17,904 bases of DNA. Source: Euperipatoides rowelli (Eukaryota; Onychophora; Udeonychophora; Euonychophora; Peripatopsidae). The position numbers were made by a program, and so were the translations under genes. Positions within the stretch are counted from its first letter, which is position 1. The number at the start of each line of letters is the position of its first letter. Below, piece after piece: positions 8,996 to 17,033 of the stretch. The notes beneath the pieces are model-generated. The model did not search any database and had not been told where the DNA came from. It worked only from the letters and a program-made list of their open reading frames with translations. The DNA lies in assembly GCA_003024985.2 (NCBI GenBank), contig PXIH01S0011548.1; one strand, given 5' to 3'.

Positions 8996-9390
8996 TGCCG
9001 ACCAAGTGCGCCACACCAAGCAAAGCCCCCCCCCTCCTATTTCTTGGCAAAACATAGGTAAACAGCACCATCACTGCACTTTGATGTTTTTATCACTCTG
9101 AAAGAAATCCAAGGGGTATCCAAACAAGAGCGCCCCCCCCCCTAGATTTTTGCTTAATTTTACCTCATCTAAGGTTCAGGACAGTTTATCCATACAAGAG
9201 CGCCATGTAAAAATTTTCATGTCACCATCAGACATTATTATGCTGTGATGTCATTTTTATGTGTTTTACATCATATAGATAAATATAGCTTCTATAAGTA
9301 ACGTTGAATCCTCATAAACAGAACGAAAGAGGCCTGTAAATTAAAAAGTGAAAGTTTTAACTTAGACAGCGCTCTTACTTGGCACATATA
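8996..9390. mobile_element. Possible small non-autonomous element with GCGCC motifs
   Basis: The hAT reading frame ends where the text changes to TACCGTAGAATGCCGACCAA. The segment contains AAGTGCGCCAC (about 9004), ACAAGAGCGCC twice (about 9124 and 9194), two runs of C (about 9028 and 9133) and, near 9374-9390, the inverted word AGCGCTCTTACTTGGCA. The two edges, TGCCGACCAAGTGCGCC and the reverse complement of AGCGCTCTTACTTGGCA, agree at about 12 of 17 positions, which could be a decayed terminal inverted repeat. No ORF was seen. The boundaries and the element type are tentative. Confidence 0.3.
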
Positions 9391-9667
9391 TCAGTCAACC
9401 TTTATTGATGTGTGACTGTTGTTATCAGAAGTGGGTCAGGATATGTGAGATGTTAGCGCTTGCCTCATGACTGCACAGGTGTGCGTGAATATAGATGCGT
9501 TGTAGATGATGTGTTGATCATCAGATTAACCCAGAATCAATCCAAATACCAAGAAAGTTAGTGAAATCAACATAATCTAGATGTAAAAAGTGCAAATTGA
9601 GGAATTTGCTCACAATGCCTACCTTCTAGTGGATAATTGAAAATTAAAACATATAGTTTTATTACTT
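9391..9667. other. Spacer with no recognised feature
   Basis: No hAT sequence resumes here on the minus strand, as it would if the preceding repeat were a clean insertion into hAT transposase 1. The part next to 9667 is probably the 3' UTR of the pogo-like piece. Nothing else can be supported. Confidence 0.35.
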
Positions 9668-10450
9668 TCAAGAGAAGACCATTTGTCTTGAGCCAATGAA
9701 AAATGCATGGGATTTATCAATATTTGATTGTAATTGAATTCTACAACATAAAACATCTTCCCAATTGTATTCCATAATGTCTATAGCTGTTGGCCACTTC
9801 CAAGCTTTTGCTGATTGCTGCATAGCAGAAATTACAACCGTATCTTTTTTACAATTCTCTATTTTATCTGGAAAAAGTTCATCTTCATATCTAAAAATGA
9901 AAACTCCCCATTCTTTTTTTTCAGAGGTCACCTCTTTCCGCCACTTCCACACATTTCTTCTTCACTTTTAGACAATTCAACATCTTCTAAACCGCTACTG
10001 GATGAGTCGTGAAGAGAAAGGTCATCATCCATTCCTGACTCAGATTCTGAATCTGATGAAATAGCATGAACTTTTTATTTCTTTTTATTTGTTATATTTT
10101 TCTCACCACCTGGTTTAGATGTTCCTGCTTCTACCTGATCTGCATCATTGTTTTTGAGTGCAATACTTTTACCAACAGGAATGTTGACTTTTTTCTTTTG
10201 AGTCCTTCCAGTTTCTATTGTTAAGTTACCGTACTTCTCTTCTCAGTCAAAAAGTTTTTAAAGCTATTTTCAATCCCTTGCCTTTCACAAGTCTTGCCAG
10301 TAGCCTAAGTCATTCCAACAAGGTGCTATGCCACATTGACGGAAACCAGATTTTAGATCTTCAGTTGCATGGATACTACATCCATCAATTCTTTCAGGAG
10401 TCTGGGCAAGTTCAGCTGATGCGAAAAGGCCAGGTGCATTGCACCCAGAG
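9668..10450 (-). pseudogene. pogo/Tigger-like transposase, C-terminal part
   Basis: On the minus strand, a piece reading LFASAELAQTPERIDG, then HATEDLKSGFRQCGIAP (about 10305-10440) matches the end of the DDE_1 domain of pogo/Tigger/jerky-like transposases, where N(L/I)xxGFRxxGIxP is a recurring motif. It is followed by a basic linker (RTQKKKVNIPVGKSI, about 10165-10215), an acidic Ser-rich tract (SSDSESESGMDDD, about 10030-10065), and, after a frameshift near 9950, a terminal domain EWGVFIFRYEDELFPDKI ... SAKAWKWP ... YNWEDVL (about 9700-9910). I recall a tail of this kind, with a WKWP-type motif, on insect DDE_1 transposases; its function is unknown to me. The sequence ends in a stop at 9668-9670. 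The upstream boundary with LINE C lies near 10450. The DDE catalytic core is absent here. Confidence 0.65.
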
Positions 10451-10454
10451 ATAT

Positions 10455-11125
10455 ATAAAGGATTGCAAACATTTTTGCCATTATATTTACCATTGAATGA
10501 GATTGAATATCAAAATTCAAGCGATTATCAAAATAGATACCAAGGTCAGTCGAAATTGACCTGCTCCAAGCCATGTTCATTAAAAAAGAAAGGAAATTAG
10601 ATTTTTTTCCGAATGACATGACCACACTCTTGTCACAGTTAACATTCAATGCGTTATTTCTAATCCATAAGGAAATTCTATCCAAATCCTGTTGCAAAAT
10701 TTCTACGTCTCTTTCCGAAGATATGGCCCTGCTCAATTTGAAATCATCAGCGTATAAAACCAGATGAGACTGTATCCTCAAAAACATCAGATACAAAGAT
10801 GTTGAAAAGAGGGGCCGCTAGCATGGTACCTTGCGGTAGGCCATAAGAAGTTATATATTGGTCAGAGATAATATCATTTACTCTAAGAACCAACTTCCTA
10901 TTGGTCAAGAAGGAACAAACCCATTTGACCAGTTATTTTGAGTATCTCATAGACAACATCTTGCACAGTAATGAAGGTGACACCATATCAAAAGCCATTG
11001 ACAAATCTAAAAATACTGTAATTACTGTGCAGCCTTTGTCTAGTGATTGAGACCAGTAGGACATAGTTTGTATAAGGTTATCCACTGTGCCCATTCCTGA
11101 ATGATAATCATTATGAAGACTATTC
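10455..11125 (-). pseudogene. LINE C: RT palm and thumb with intact YADD
   Basis: On the minus strand this piece starts inside the RT at HSGMGTVDNLIQT (about 11075-11110, the QHGFxxxxST region). It continues with VITVFLDLSMAFDMV (the first catalytic Asp is present; the usual SKAFD is SMAFD). Then follow KWVCSFLTNRKLVLRVND (about 10880-10930) and GLPQGTMLAAPLFNIFVSDV (about 10800-10860). After a one-base shift come LVLYADDFKLSRAIS (about 10720-10770), ISLWIRNNALNVNCDKS, and the thumb motif TDLGIYFDNRLNFD (about 10515-10560). The catalytic residues D and ADD are kept, unlike in LINE A. Fingers, endonuclease and the C-terminal half of the thumb are missing. The sequence runs directly into the pogo piece near 10455 with no LINE 3' tail. 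Jockey/CR1-like. Confidence 0.75.
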
Positions 11126-11885
11126 AAAATGTTCAAATGACTGGCCAATATTATTTATTGAAACATTGTTTCCAATACCAACCAAAGTCACATCATCAAT
11201 ATATTTAAATTTATGTTGCACACCATTGGCCAAATCATTGGTAGTACGGTAATGATAAAAACTAATCTCCCCAACACCGAACCTTGGGGAACACCGTTTG
11301 AACAAAAGTAATTCAACTTAGTCCTAGATATTGGAAGAGTAATAATTTGCTCTCTGTTGGATGAAAAGGAGATTAACCAAAGCATAATCTGAGGAGAAAC
11401 ATTCATATTCAATAAGGCTTGAAAAAAATCTTATGATCTACATAATCATATGCTTTTGTAAAATCTGTGATGACTGAAATAGCTTTGTTTCCAGGAGATT
11501 CTAGTGAATGTAGAACACCAAGTAAGTAGCAGTTGATCTACCAGGTATTCCTCATATTGATCAACAACAATCAAATCAATTATTTCTGGTAATAAAAGTT
11601 CATAAATAAATCTCTCACATATCTTTGCAAGGGTGGAAGAAATTGAAATAGGCCTCAGATTTCCTGGTGCCGAAGGATTCTTAATTTTGGGAAAAGTTAT
11701 AAGATTAGAACACTTCCATGCTATTGGACACACACCTTTATAGATTGAAGCATTGATCAAATAAGATATAGGTTCACAAAGAAAAATGGCATATTCCTCA
11801 AAAATAAAATTGCGAATGCCATCAGGCGATGACGTAGCTTTTTCTGAAATACCTTTAAATTTATTAAGTAGCCAAAAAGTTATCC
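11126..11885 (-). pseudogene. LINE D: RT fingers to motif C (YIDD), truncated at both ends
   Basis: The minus strand reads KFKGISEKATSSPDGIRNF (about 11800-11865), then INASIYKGVCPIAWK, TFPKIKNPSAPGNLRPISIS and VVDQYEEYLVDQL (11446-11760). After a shift comes AISVITDFTKAYDYVDHK (about 11435-11490), carrying the first catalytic Asp. Then SNGVPQGSVLG (about 11270-11310) and NDLANGVQHKFKYIDDVTLV (about 11180-11240), carrying the second Asp pair in a YIDD box. The KYxDDxTL form and the LRPISxxxxLAKxxE form differ from LINEs A, B and C, so this is another family, possibly RTE- or CR1-like. It stops shortly after motif C, at about 11126, and joins LINE C without thumb or 3' tail. Upstream it joins LINE E at about 11885. 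Confidence 0.7.
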
Positions 11886-12640
11886 AATTTATGCTCCGTC
11901 AATAACAGAAGCTTTGGCCAAGTTCAATGAATTTACTGCAAATTCCAATTTGTTTATTGTAATTGTTTCTCCTAGTTGTGCTGAATCCTCGTCTGACAAT
12001 TTATCCAGCCCAAATGTCATGCTGTGAGGGACCCTCTGATAGACACCTGGTGTATATAGTTCATCATAGAAATCTGCCATATGTTCTACTACAAAAGATT
12101 TCATACTTGTTAAACAGAGATGCACACCTCATTACTGGAAAGGAGAACATTTTAGATGATGAAAACTTTTATTTTGCTGCTGTTAACTGAGCAATTGTTC
12201 TTGTGTCTAATATCATCAGTTCTGACTCTTTGGCTCTTCTTCATTTCATACCATCTCCTCTTAGCAATAACAATGAACTGTTTATTGATATTGTCCCACA
12301 ATGGATGGATGGCCTGGTTGTGGGAAATGTCCTTAACTTTCCCTGCAAGGAGTGCAGTGATTTCTTTGGTAAATGACTCATCATTCAGAAGTTCATTTCG
12401 GAATCTCCAGTATAGAGGTTTCCTGTAAGAAGCATATTCACAATTCAGTACCCACCATCAAAACAGAGTGATCTGACATTATTTGGAATAACTTGGAATG
12501 ACTGACTGTGAGTTTCCATAGCCTAGGAATGTAAATATAGTCAATGACTCCTGCACCCCTTATCACTGTCACATTGTTTTGCTCCACCTGCAAGATATTA
12601 CAAAATCTTTAACCAATTTTCTTGGGGGTTTATTTTTTCC
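11886..12640 (-). pseudogene. LINE E: L1/Tx1-like endonuclease end, linker and RT start
   Basis: On the minus strand: VTVIRGAGVIDYIYIPRLWK (about 12520-12580) and IMSDHSVLMVG (about 12450-12485) are the end of an APE-like endonuclease, including the SDH motif with its catalytic His. Next comes PLYWRFRNELLNDESFTKEI (about 12355-12430), then HPLWDNINKQFIVIAKRRW (about 12240-12300), a linker form typical of L1/Tx1-type ORF2. After several breaks, 11889-12125 gives HMADFYDELYTP, KLSDEDSAQLGETI and FAVNSLNLAKASVIDGA. This last is the start of the RT (the family form is LxxGKAPGIDGL). A stop at 11889-11891 follows and LINE D begins. Both D and E contain their own copy of the KAxxxDG motif, which shows that they are two elements rather than one. 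Confidence 0.65.
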
Positions 12641-13287
12641 AGAATCTCGCTGTGTTTGGTGGTTGAGTCATTCCATATCAATTCATCCAGAAAAATCAAG
12701 ATTTGACACCCACCATCTCAGATTTTGATGAAACTTGATGAGTTTTATCCTTTCATGTAGATATGAAAAAATCCATTTTTTTTTCCTCTATATCTCAAAT
12801 GGTTTTTATTTTACAGCCATTTAAAGTTTAGGCAAAAAGGCATTTTTCTCCATTTCCGAGATCTCTAGAGTAACTTGTACCTTCAAAGGAAAAAAATTGT
12901 ATCTCTCTAACTAAAATCTTATGAAAATTTCCAGTATTATCAAAGAAATCCCCCCCCCCCCAAAAAAAAAAAAAAAAATTCTTTCATTAGGTTTAACATA
13001 TTTTCTAACGAAAAACAGGGTTTTATAAAAAATGTATTTTCTACCAAAGGCAGAGTGATAATCAAATAATTTTTTTTCCCTGATAATCCTGAATATATTT
13101 TCTATCACCTCCAAAAATAAAATTAATGGCATTTTCGAGATAAAAAAAACGAAAAATTTGTTAAAATATCTGCTTTAGCTTTTCCAAGGCACAGCATTAG
13201 GCCTAATTCCTTAAAATAAAAACTCACAGTTTTCTGAAATTATTCAACATATATTATTGTCAAATTTTCATGAAATAATAACATATA
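12641..13287. other. AT-rich stretch without a recognised gene
   Basis: No conserved protein was recognised on either strand. Short imperfect repeats of text such as TTTCGAGAT, CATTTTTCTCC and AAAAATCCATTTTT give it the look of an old non-coding repeat. It contains a C12 run followed directly by A17 (12950-12978). An EN-like reading may extend slightly beyond 12640 on the minus strand, but it is not supportable. Confidence 0.4.
12950..12978. repeat. C12A17 homopolymer pair
   Basis: Twelve C residues (12950-12961) are followed at once by seventeen A residues (12962-12978). Such tracts are prone to slippage and to sequencing or assembly length error. Confidence 0.95.
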
Positions 13288-14526
13288 TCAGAATTGTTGA
13301 AAAAATGACTGAAAGGTCTCAAAGTGACTTGCAAATATCATGTCGTCGATTTCTTTGATTACACTTTCACAGTATTCCTTCATCCCATTGAATGTTTTTG
13401 TCGTATCTTCGTCAGCAATCAGGTGCACCTCAGATCCAAACTTCTCCATTATTTCGCACTGGAAATTTTTTTGCAAGTCACTATTGATGTCTCTACTCTC
13501 CACACTGCTTTACAATATCCTGCAAATCAAATTTTGTTGAGGTAATTTGGTGAATGACTTTGCCCAAATTCAAGTCCTCCTTTTGCAAAGCATTGCTGAG
13601 GTAAGAGAGTGCACCGAGGAGTTCATTCATATCATGGCATGTGATGAGGAAACTCTCATTTCTGATTTCCAGCAAAATGCCTCCTGCCAATGATGTAAGG
13701 TCTACCCTTCCTTGTGGATGTGCTCACAAGCCATCACAATTGACTTCAAACTTACAAAAACTGCATTCACTATCTTGTAGTGAGACAACCATCTCACTTC
13801 AATACATTCTGGAATCTTAAGAATTGGACATCTCAGAGAAGTACTTTCATTTGCCAAAATGGAATAACTCCTTGTTTTTCAATGTTTTCTTCAGCCCATC
13901 TCTCAAAATTTCACCCATACACACCAGTAGTTCACTGGCTGTGTGCTTGCTGCTGTAATTCGATCTATCACTCAGAGCAATTTATCCTTGTTTTAAAATC
14001 TTCATTCAATTTGTCAAGAATACTTTCGATCAAACTCTCATATTTAGTAGTGTGCGCTATTTCTTCCTTTATTAAAAAGTACAAGCCTCGCAAAAGTATT
14101 TTTAAGCCATTTCTGTTTGTCTCTTTCAATTTCTCTCTGTTGAATAATTTGAGTATGAATGGGTTTTTTCATTGCCTGTCTCCTGAGGTTTTCCATTTCT
14201 ACACTTACAGTGTGAGCTAAAGAGTGTTCATGCTTCTCTAATTTACCATTTTTTCCTAAAGTGTTTTTGAAAGCTATGAATGGAACAGTTATGAACACCC
14301 CACCTGTCTTTTTCAGAACTTGTGTATCATTTTTCATGAAATTTTGGCATAGTTTACAAAATGCGCCTCCTTTTTCTAAACTGTAAGTCAGCCAACTATA
14401 TTTTTGTTCCCAATGTTTATTGTTTTGGCGTTCTTCTTTGCCAGATGATTTCGCAGGATGCAGGCTGGATGATCCAGTACCTTCATTTTCAATGTTTTTC
14501 AATTCAGTAGGCTGTAATGAAGTCAT
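13288..14526 (-). pseudogene. hAT transposase 2 (TTF zinc finger/DUF4371 type), core deleted
   Basis: Starting with ATG at 14524-14526, a 160-codon minus-strand frame (14044-14526) carries a TTF-type zinc finger: KHWEQKYSWLTYS, GGAFCKLCQNFMKN, KTGGVFITVPFIAFKN, then KLEKHEHSLAHTVSVE, giving the C-x2-C and H-x4-H pattern. Downstream come KYESLIESILDKLNEDF and NYSSKHTASELLVCMG (about 13865-14040), the DUF4371 region that normally leads into the catalytic core. The text then jumps to CPILKIPECIEVRWLSHYKI (about 13765-13825), and 13493-13690 and 13288-13503 give ESFLITCHDMNELLGALSYL, LQKEDLNLGKVIHQI and VIKEIDDMIFASHFETFQ. This helical part resembles the late region of ZNF862/KIAA1586-like hAT proteins. 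The DDE core and the C-terminal SERxFS dimerisation motif are absent. Stops and frameshifts occur throughout. Confidence 0.75.
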
Positions 14527-14617
14527 ACCGTGTCTGAGAATGTATGGTGTGGTCGCTCATCTTTTATGTGATACCAACGATGTACACAAGGAAAACAATC
14601 ACTCATTACCAAGAAAC

Positions 14618-14938
14618 ATGGAAGCAAATCAGAGATTTTGGACTTCCTTCATTGAGTTATATCAATTACTCCCATGCCTATGGGATATTAAAAGCAAAGA
14701 ATGGTTATTAAAAAAATTAACAATTTTCGTACTGCGTTCTGAAGGGAGTTGAAAAAAGTTTGTGATTCGAAGCAAACTGGAACTGGGACAAGGGAGTGTG
14801 TATGTCCAACATTGTGGTATTACGATTGACTTCTTTTTCCTGCTGTGGTGAAACAGGGAGAAGAGGAATCAGCAGCATAGATGAACTAAACAATATACCT
14901 ATGAATGATGAAAACAGCATACAGAACAAAATTTAGAG
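14618..14938 (+). pseudogene. Harbinger MADF protein, exon 1
   Basis: Starting at ATG 14618-14620 (AAACATGG context), the plus strand reads MEANQRFWTSFIELYQLL, PCLWDIKSKEW. This is the first half of a MADF domain, the DNA-binding protein that accompanies PIF/Harbinger nucleases. About 30 residues are missing, and in another frame the text resumes with KKINNFRTAF, stop, RELKKVCDSKQTGTGTRE, then VCPTLWYYD, stop, LLFPA (about 14710-14850), a run very typical of these proteins. A third frame continues SSIDELNNIPMNDENS. The exon ends at a good donor, GAG|GTAAAT (GT at 14939). The partner exon is at 15956. The DDE nuclease exon lies on the opposite strand inside the intron. This is the only clear plus-strand coding remnant in the window. 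Confidence 0.7.
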
Positions 14939-15955
14939 GTAAATATTTTAATTATGTTTATTTTAATTTATATAGTATTTATACAAATATAATTTAGGTT
15001 AAAACATTTTAGATGAAATGTGAAACCATGTTCTCTTGGAAATCCACACTACCCTCATTATTAAAATAATTTTTAACACGTCTCTGACATCTCTGGCAGC
15101 ACGTGTAAAATGAGTATTTTGGCAGGAGCTATTATTTAATGGTAACATATGCCCAGCTTGACACCATTCCCCTTGTACCAATGTTACATTTGCTATATCC
15201 TCATAATCGATGTAGGCAGATGGAGCATGCTTTTCATTCCGATGTTTAATAAGATAATTGTGTAAAACACAACTAGTATAAACAATCGCACCTATGTTGT
15301 CTACTGCCATATTTATTTGTTGTAAGAAAACCCTAAAACGGGAAGATAGAATGCCAAACGCATTTTTGACGAGTTGTGTCTAGCTCGGCTCAACCTATAA
15401 TTGAAAATCTTTTCCGAGTGTGTGATATTTTTTTGAGAATATGGTTTAAGTAAATTTTCCATTAAAGGAAAAGCCTCTTCTCCAATAAATACATAAGAGC
15501 ATCTGATCTGCCCAGTTAGTTCAATCGGTTCTGGCAAACTAAGCATATTGCTTTCTAATTTATTAAAAAAATTGTTCCTCTTAAAACCCTGCCATCAGAA
15601 ACTCTTCCATTTATTCCAGTGTGCAGAAATATAAATTCATATTTCGCATTGACAATAGCAAAAAGGACTATGCTAAACGTGCCCTTATAATTAAAATAGT
15701 TTGATCCGTTGTTTGCTGGCTTATTGATTAAAATGTGCTTGCCATCCATAGCACCCAAGCAATTGTCAAACTGCCACTGTTACTTAAATTCCTTTGCTAT
15801 CTTTTCCCAGTCAGAAGTTGTAGATGGAAACTATAAAATAAAAAATATATATATTACAGTATCATATATACAGTACGGTACAGTTAATAAGTAGGCTATA
15901 GGGCCTATAATGTAAAATTTTTAATTGTGAAATATAATGTTGTGTTTGTTGACAG
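14939..15955 (+). other. Predicted intron of the Harbinger MADF gene, containing the antisense nuclease exon
   Basis: The donor GTAAAT at 14939 and the acceptor TTGTGTTTGTTGACAG ending at 15955 both fit metazoan consensus. They frame 1017 bp with no plus-strand coding similarity. The nuclease exon (14999-15830, minus) fits inside with 60 bp to spare at one end and 125 bp at the other. The pairing is inferred from MADF text on both sides, not from a transcript. Confidence 0.5.
14999..15830 (-). pseudogene. Harbinger DDE nuclease (HARBI1-like), large C-terminal exon
   Basis: The minus strand encodes about 270 residues of a PIF/Harbinger DDE transposase. From a strong acceptor (TTTTTTATTTTATAG, before 15830): FPSTTSDWEKIAKEFK, stop, QWQFDNCLGAMDGKH with the first catalytic Asp (15744-15746). 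Then NYKGTFSIVLFAIVNAKYEF, and FLHTGINGRVSDG, where His-Thr stand where VDVG, holding the second Asp, is usual. Then SYVFIGEEAFPLMENLLKPY, where the third acidic residue is kept as Glu, FNYRLSRAR, NAFGILSSRFRVFL, and VLHNYLIKH. It ends in a stop at 14999-15001. Lesions are a TAA at 15780-15782, a frameshift in a T-run near 15560 and another near 15345. HARBI1-like proteins are about 350-400 residues long, so an N-terminal exon is missing or lies elsewhere. This is the best-preserved element here. Confidence 0.85.
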
Positions 15956-16249
15956 GAAAATGACGCCCAAGATCTATCACAAACACCCTCTCCTACCACA
16001 CCTGAACCTGTCGGAAGTACTTCTACCCCTATGTAATCACAGAAACGTTCATTGCTTAAACGTAAACGAGATCTAATTCAACTAGCGGAGGATATACTCA
16101 CAAAATCAGATGAGATTGAAGATGAATACACTATATTTGGTAAAAGACTGGCGTTTCAGTTGCGTGGAATGGAGGAAGTTCTAGGAACGGCAGAGAACTT
16201 CAAATGGCAGAAAATATAATTTCTGACGTTATTTGCCACGAAAAAAGGG
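15956..16249 (+). pseudogene. Harbinger MADF protein, exon 2 (C-terminal part)
   Basis: Directly after the TTGACAG acceptor, the plus strand reads ENDAQDLSQTPSPTTPEP, an in-frame TAA (16034-16036), then SQKRSLLKRKRDLIQLAEDI and DEYTIFGKRLAFQLRGMEEV. After a frame change comes MAENIISDVICHEKRG (16204-16249). A Ser/Pro/Thr linker, a basic patch and a final helix of the form YxxFGKxxAxQLRxL...AExxI are usual at the C-terminus of Harbinger-linked MADF proteins, where the helix serves in protein contact. The join to exon 1 is in phase 0 on both sides (exon 1 counted from its ATG is 321 bp). Beyond about 16245 the minus strand is pogo-like sequence, which marks the right edge of the element. Confidence 0.6.
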
Positions 16250-17033
16250 GCCCTTCTTGCATCCATGTTGACTGCATTTGGGTTGGGGTTCCTTTATATA
16301 TCACATATGGTGGTAGGAAATCACCTGCAGCATTGCAGCAAAAGAGAACAGAGAACATTGTCTTCCCTTCACTGGGGACAATTTGATAGCTGTTACGTCC
16401 CCTCTGCGTATGAACATTCCTTTGTTCTTGGGATTAGTCGAGAGACCAATCTCATCTAGATTAAATATTCTATATCTCATGTCCTTTATTTCCAATGTGG
16501 TAAGAGTCTTAAGGTTATCAAAAAATAATTATTTAGTTTCTAATGCGAGACCATTGGCACGCTGTAATGTTAGGTTTTCAGTTTTGCGAATGGAGAGGCG
16601 ATGACCCCACCGTTTGTAGAAGTTGGACATCCGATCCTTTCCAGGTGTTCCATCCTTAAAGGGAGTGTCAATATTTAAGGAGAGGCAGTATACCTTAACA
16701 GCGTGCTTTACATCATTACGATCAAAGGGCCAGCCATAATCTGCCGCATGCTCCATGCCTGTAACAAGGTATTCCTTATGGATGGAAGGGCTGTGGGATG
16801 ACCTAGCTTATTAACTAACACTGGTTCTGTGTCCCTTGGTCTCTCATTAAGTGCTTCAGAAAGTCTTTCACTCAAGGTTTTTATGGGAATAGTAAATTGT
16901 TCAGCTACATGAGAAATGCTTGGTGCCAGCTCATCCTCTTCGACAGGCTCCCTCAACACGCTGATTGCAGTCTGCATATCAGTTTCAGTATGGTATATGC
17001 TTTAATAGTTTTTTTTATATACTTTCGAACCAT
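16240..17033 (-). pseudogene. pogo/Tigger-like (DDE_1) transposase, N-terminal half
   Basis: The start ATG at 17031-17033 gives MVRKYIKKTIKAYT, a typical MPRxYK start. After a one-base shift come DMQTAISVLRE and HVAEQFTIPIKTLSERL (about 16860-16930), a psq-type helix-turn-helix. Next are LGHPTALPSI, YGWPFDRNDVKHAVKVY (about 16680-16735), PFKDGTPGKDRMSNFYKRWG (about 16605-16665) and IRKTENLTLQRANG, the CENP-B-type second DNA-binding half. A TAA follows (about 16530), then RYRIFNLDEIGLST with the first catalytic Asp (about 16455), and after a shift GDFLPPYVIYKGTP and STWMQEGPLF (about 16245-16330). The sequence then breaks at the Harbinger edge. The second half of DDE_1 is missing. The piece at 9668-10450 carries the non-overlapping C-terminus in the same orientation. 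Confidence 0.8.

Noticed and set aside
9765-10012. Plus-strand overlapping frames opposite the pogo C-terminus
   Set aside because: They are Phe/Ser-rich images of the acidic and WKWP-containing minus-strand text.
12156-12428. Plus-strand frame with hydrophobic stretches that could be read as a membrane protein
   Set aside because: The minus strand encodes the L1/Tx1-like linker (YWRFRNELL and LWDNINKQF), so the hydrophobic reading is its antisense image.
12911-13132. Minus-strand 73-codon frame crossing the C12A17 tract
   Set aside because: The protein is dominated by Phe and Gly runs from the homopolymers and has no conserved pattern.
13780-14220. Long plus-strand open frame (146 codons) opposite hAT 2
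   Set aside because: It shows no recognisable domain, and the minus strand of the same bases encodes the TTF finger and DUF4371 motifs; it is a shadow.
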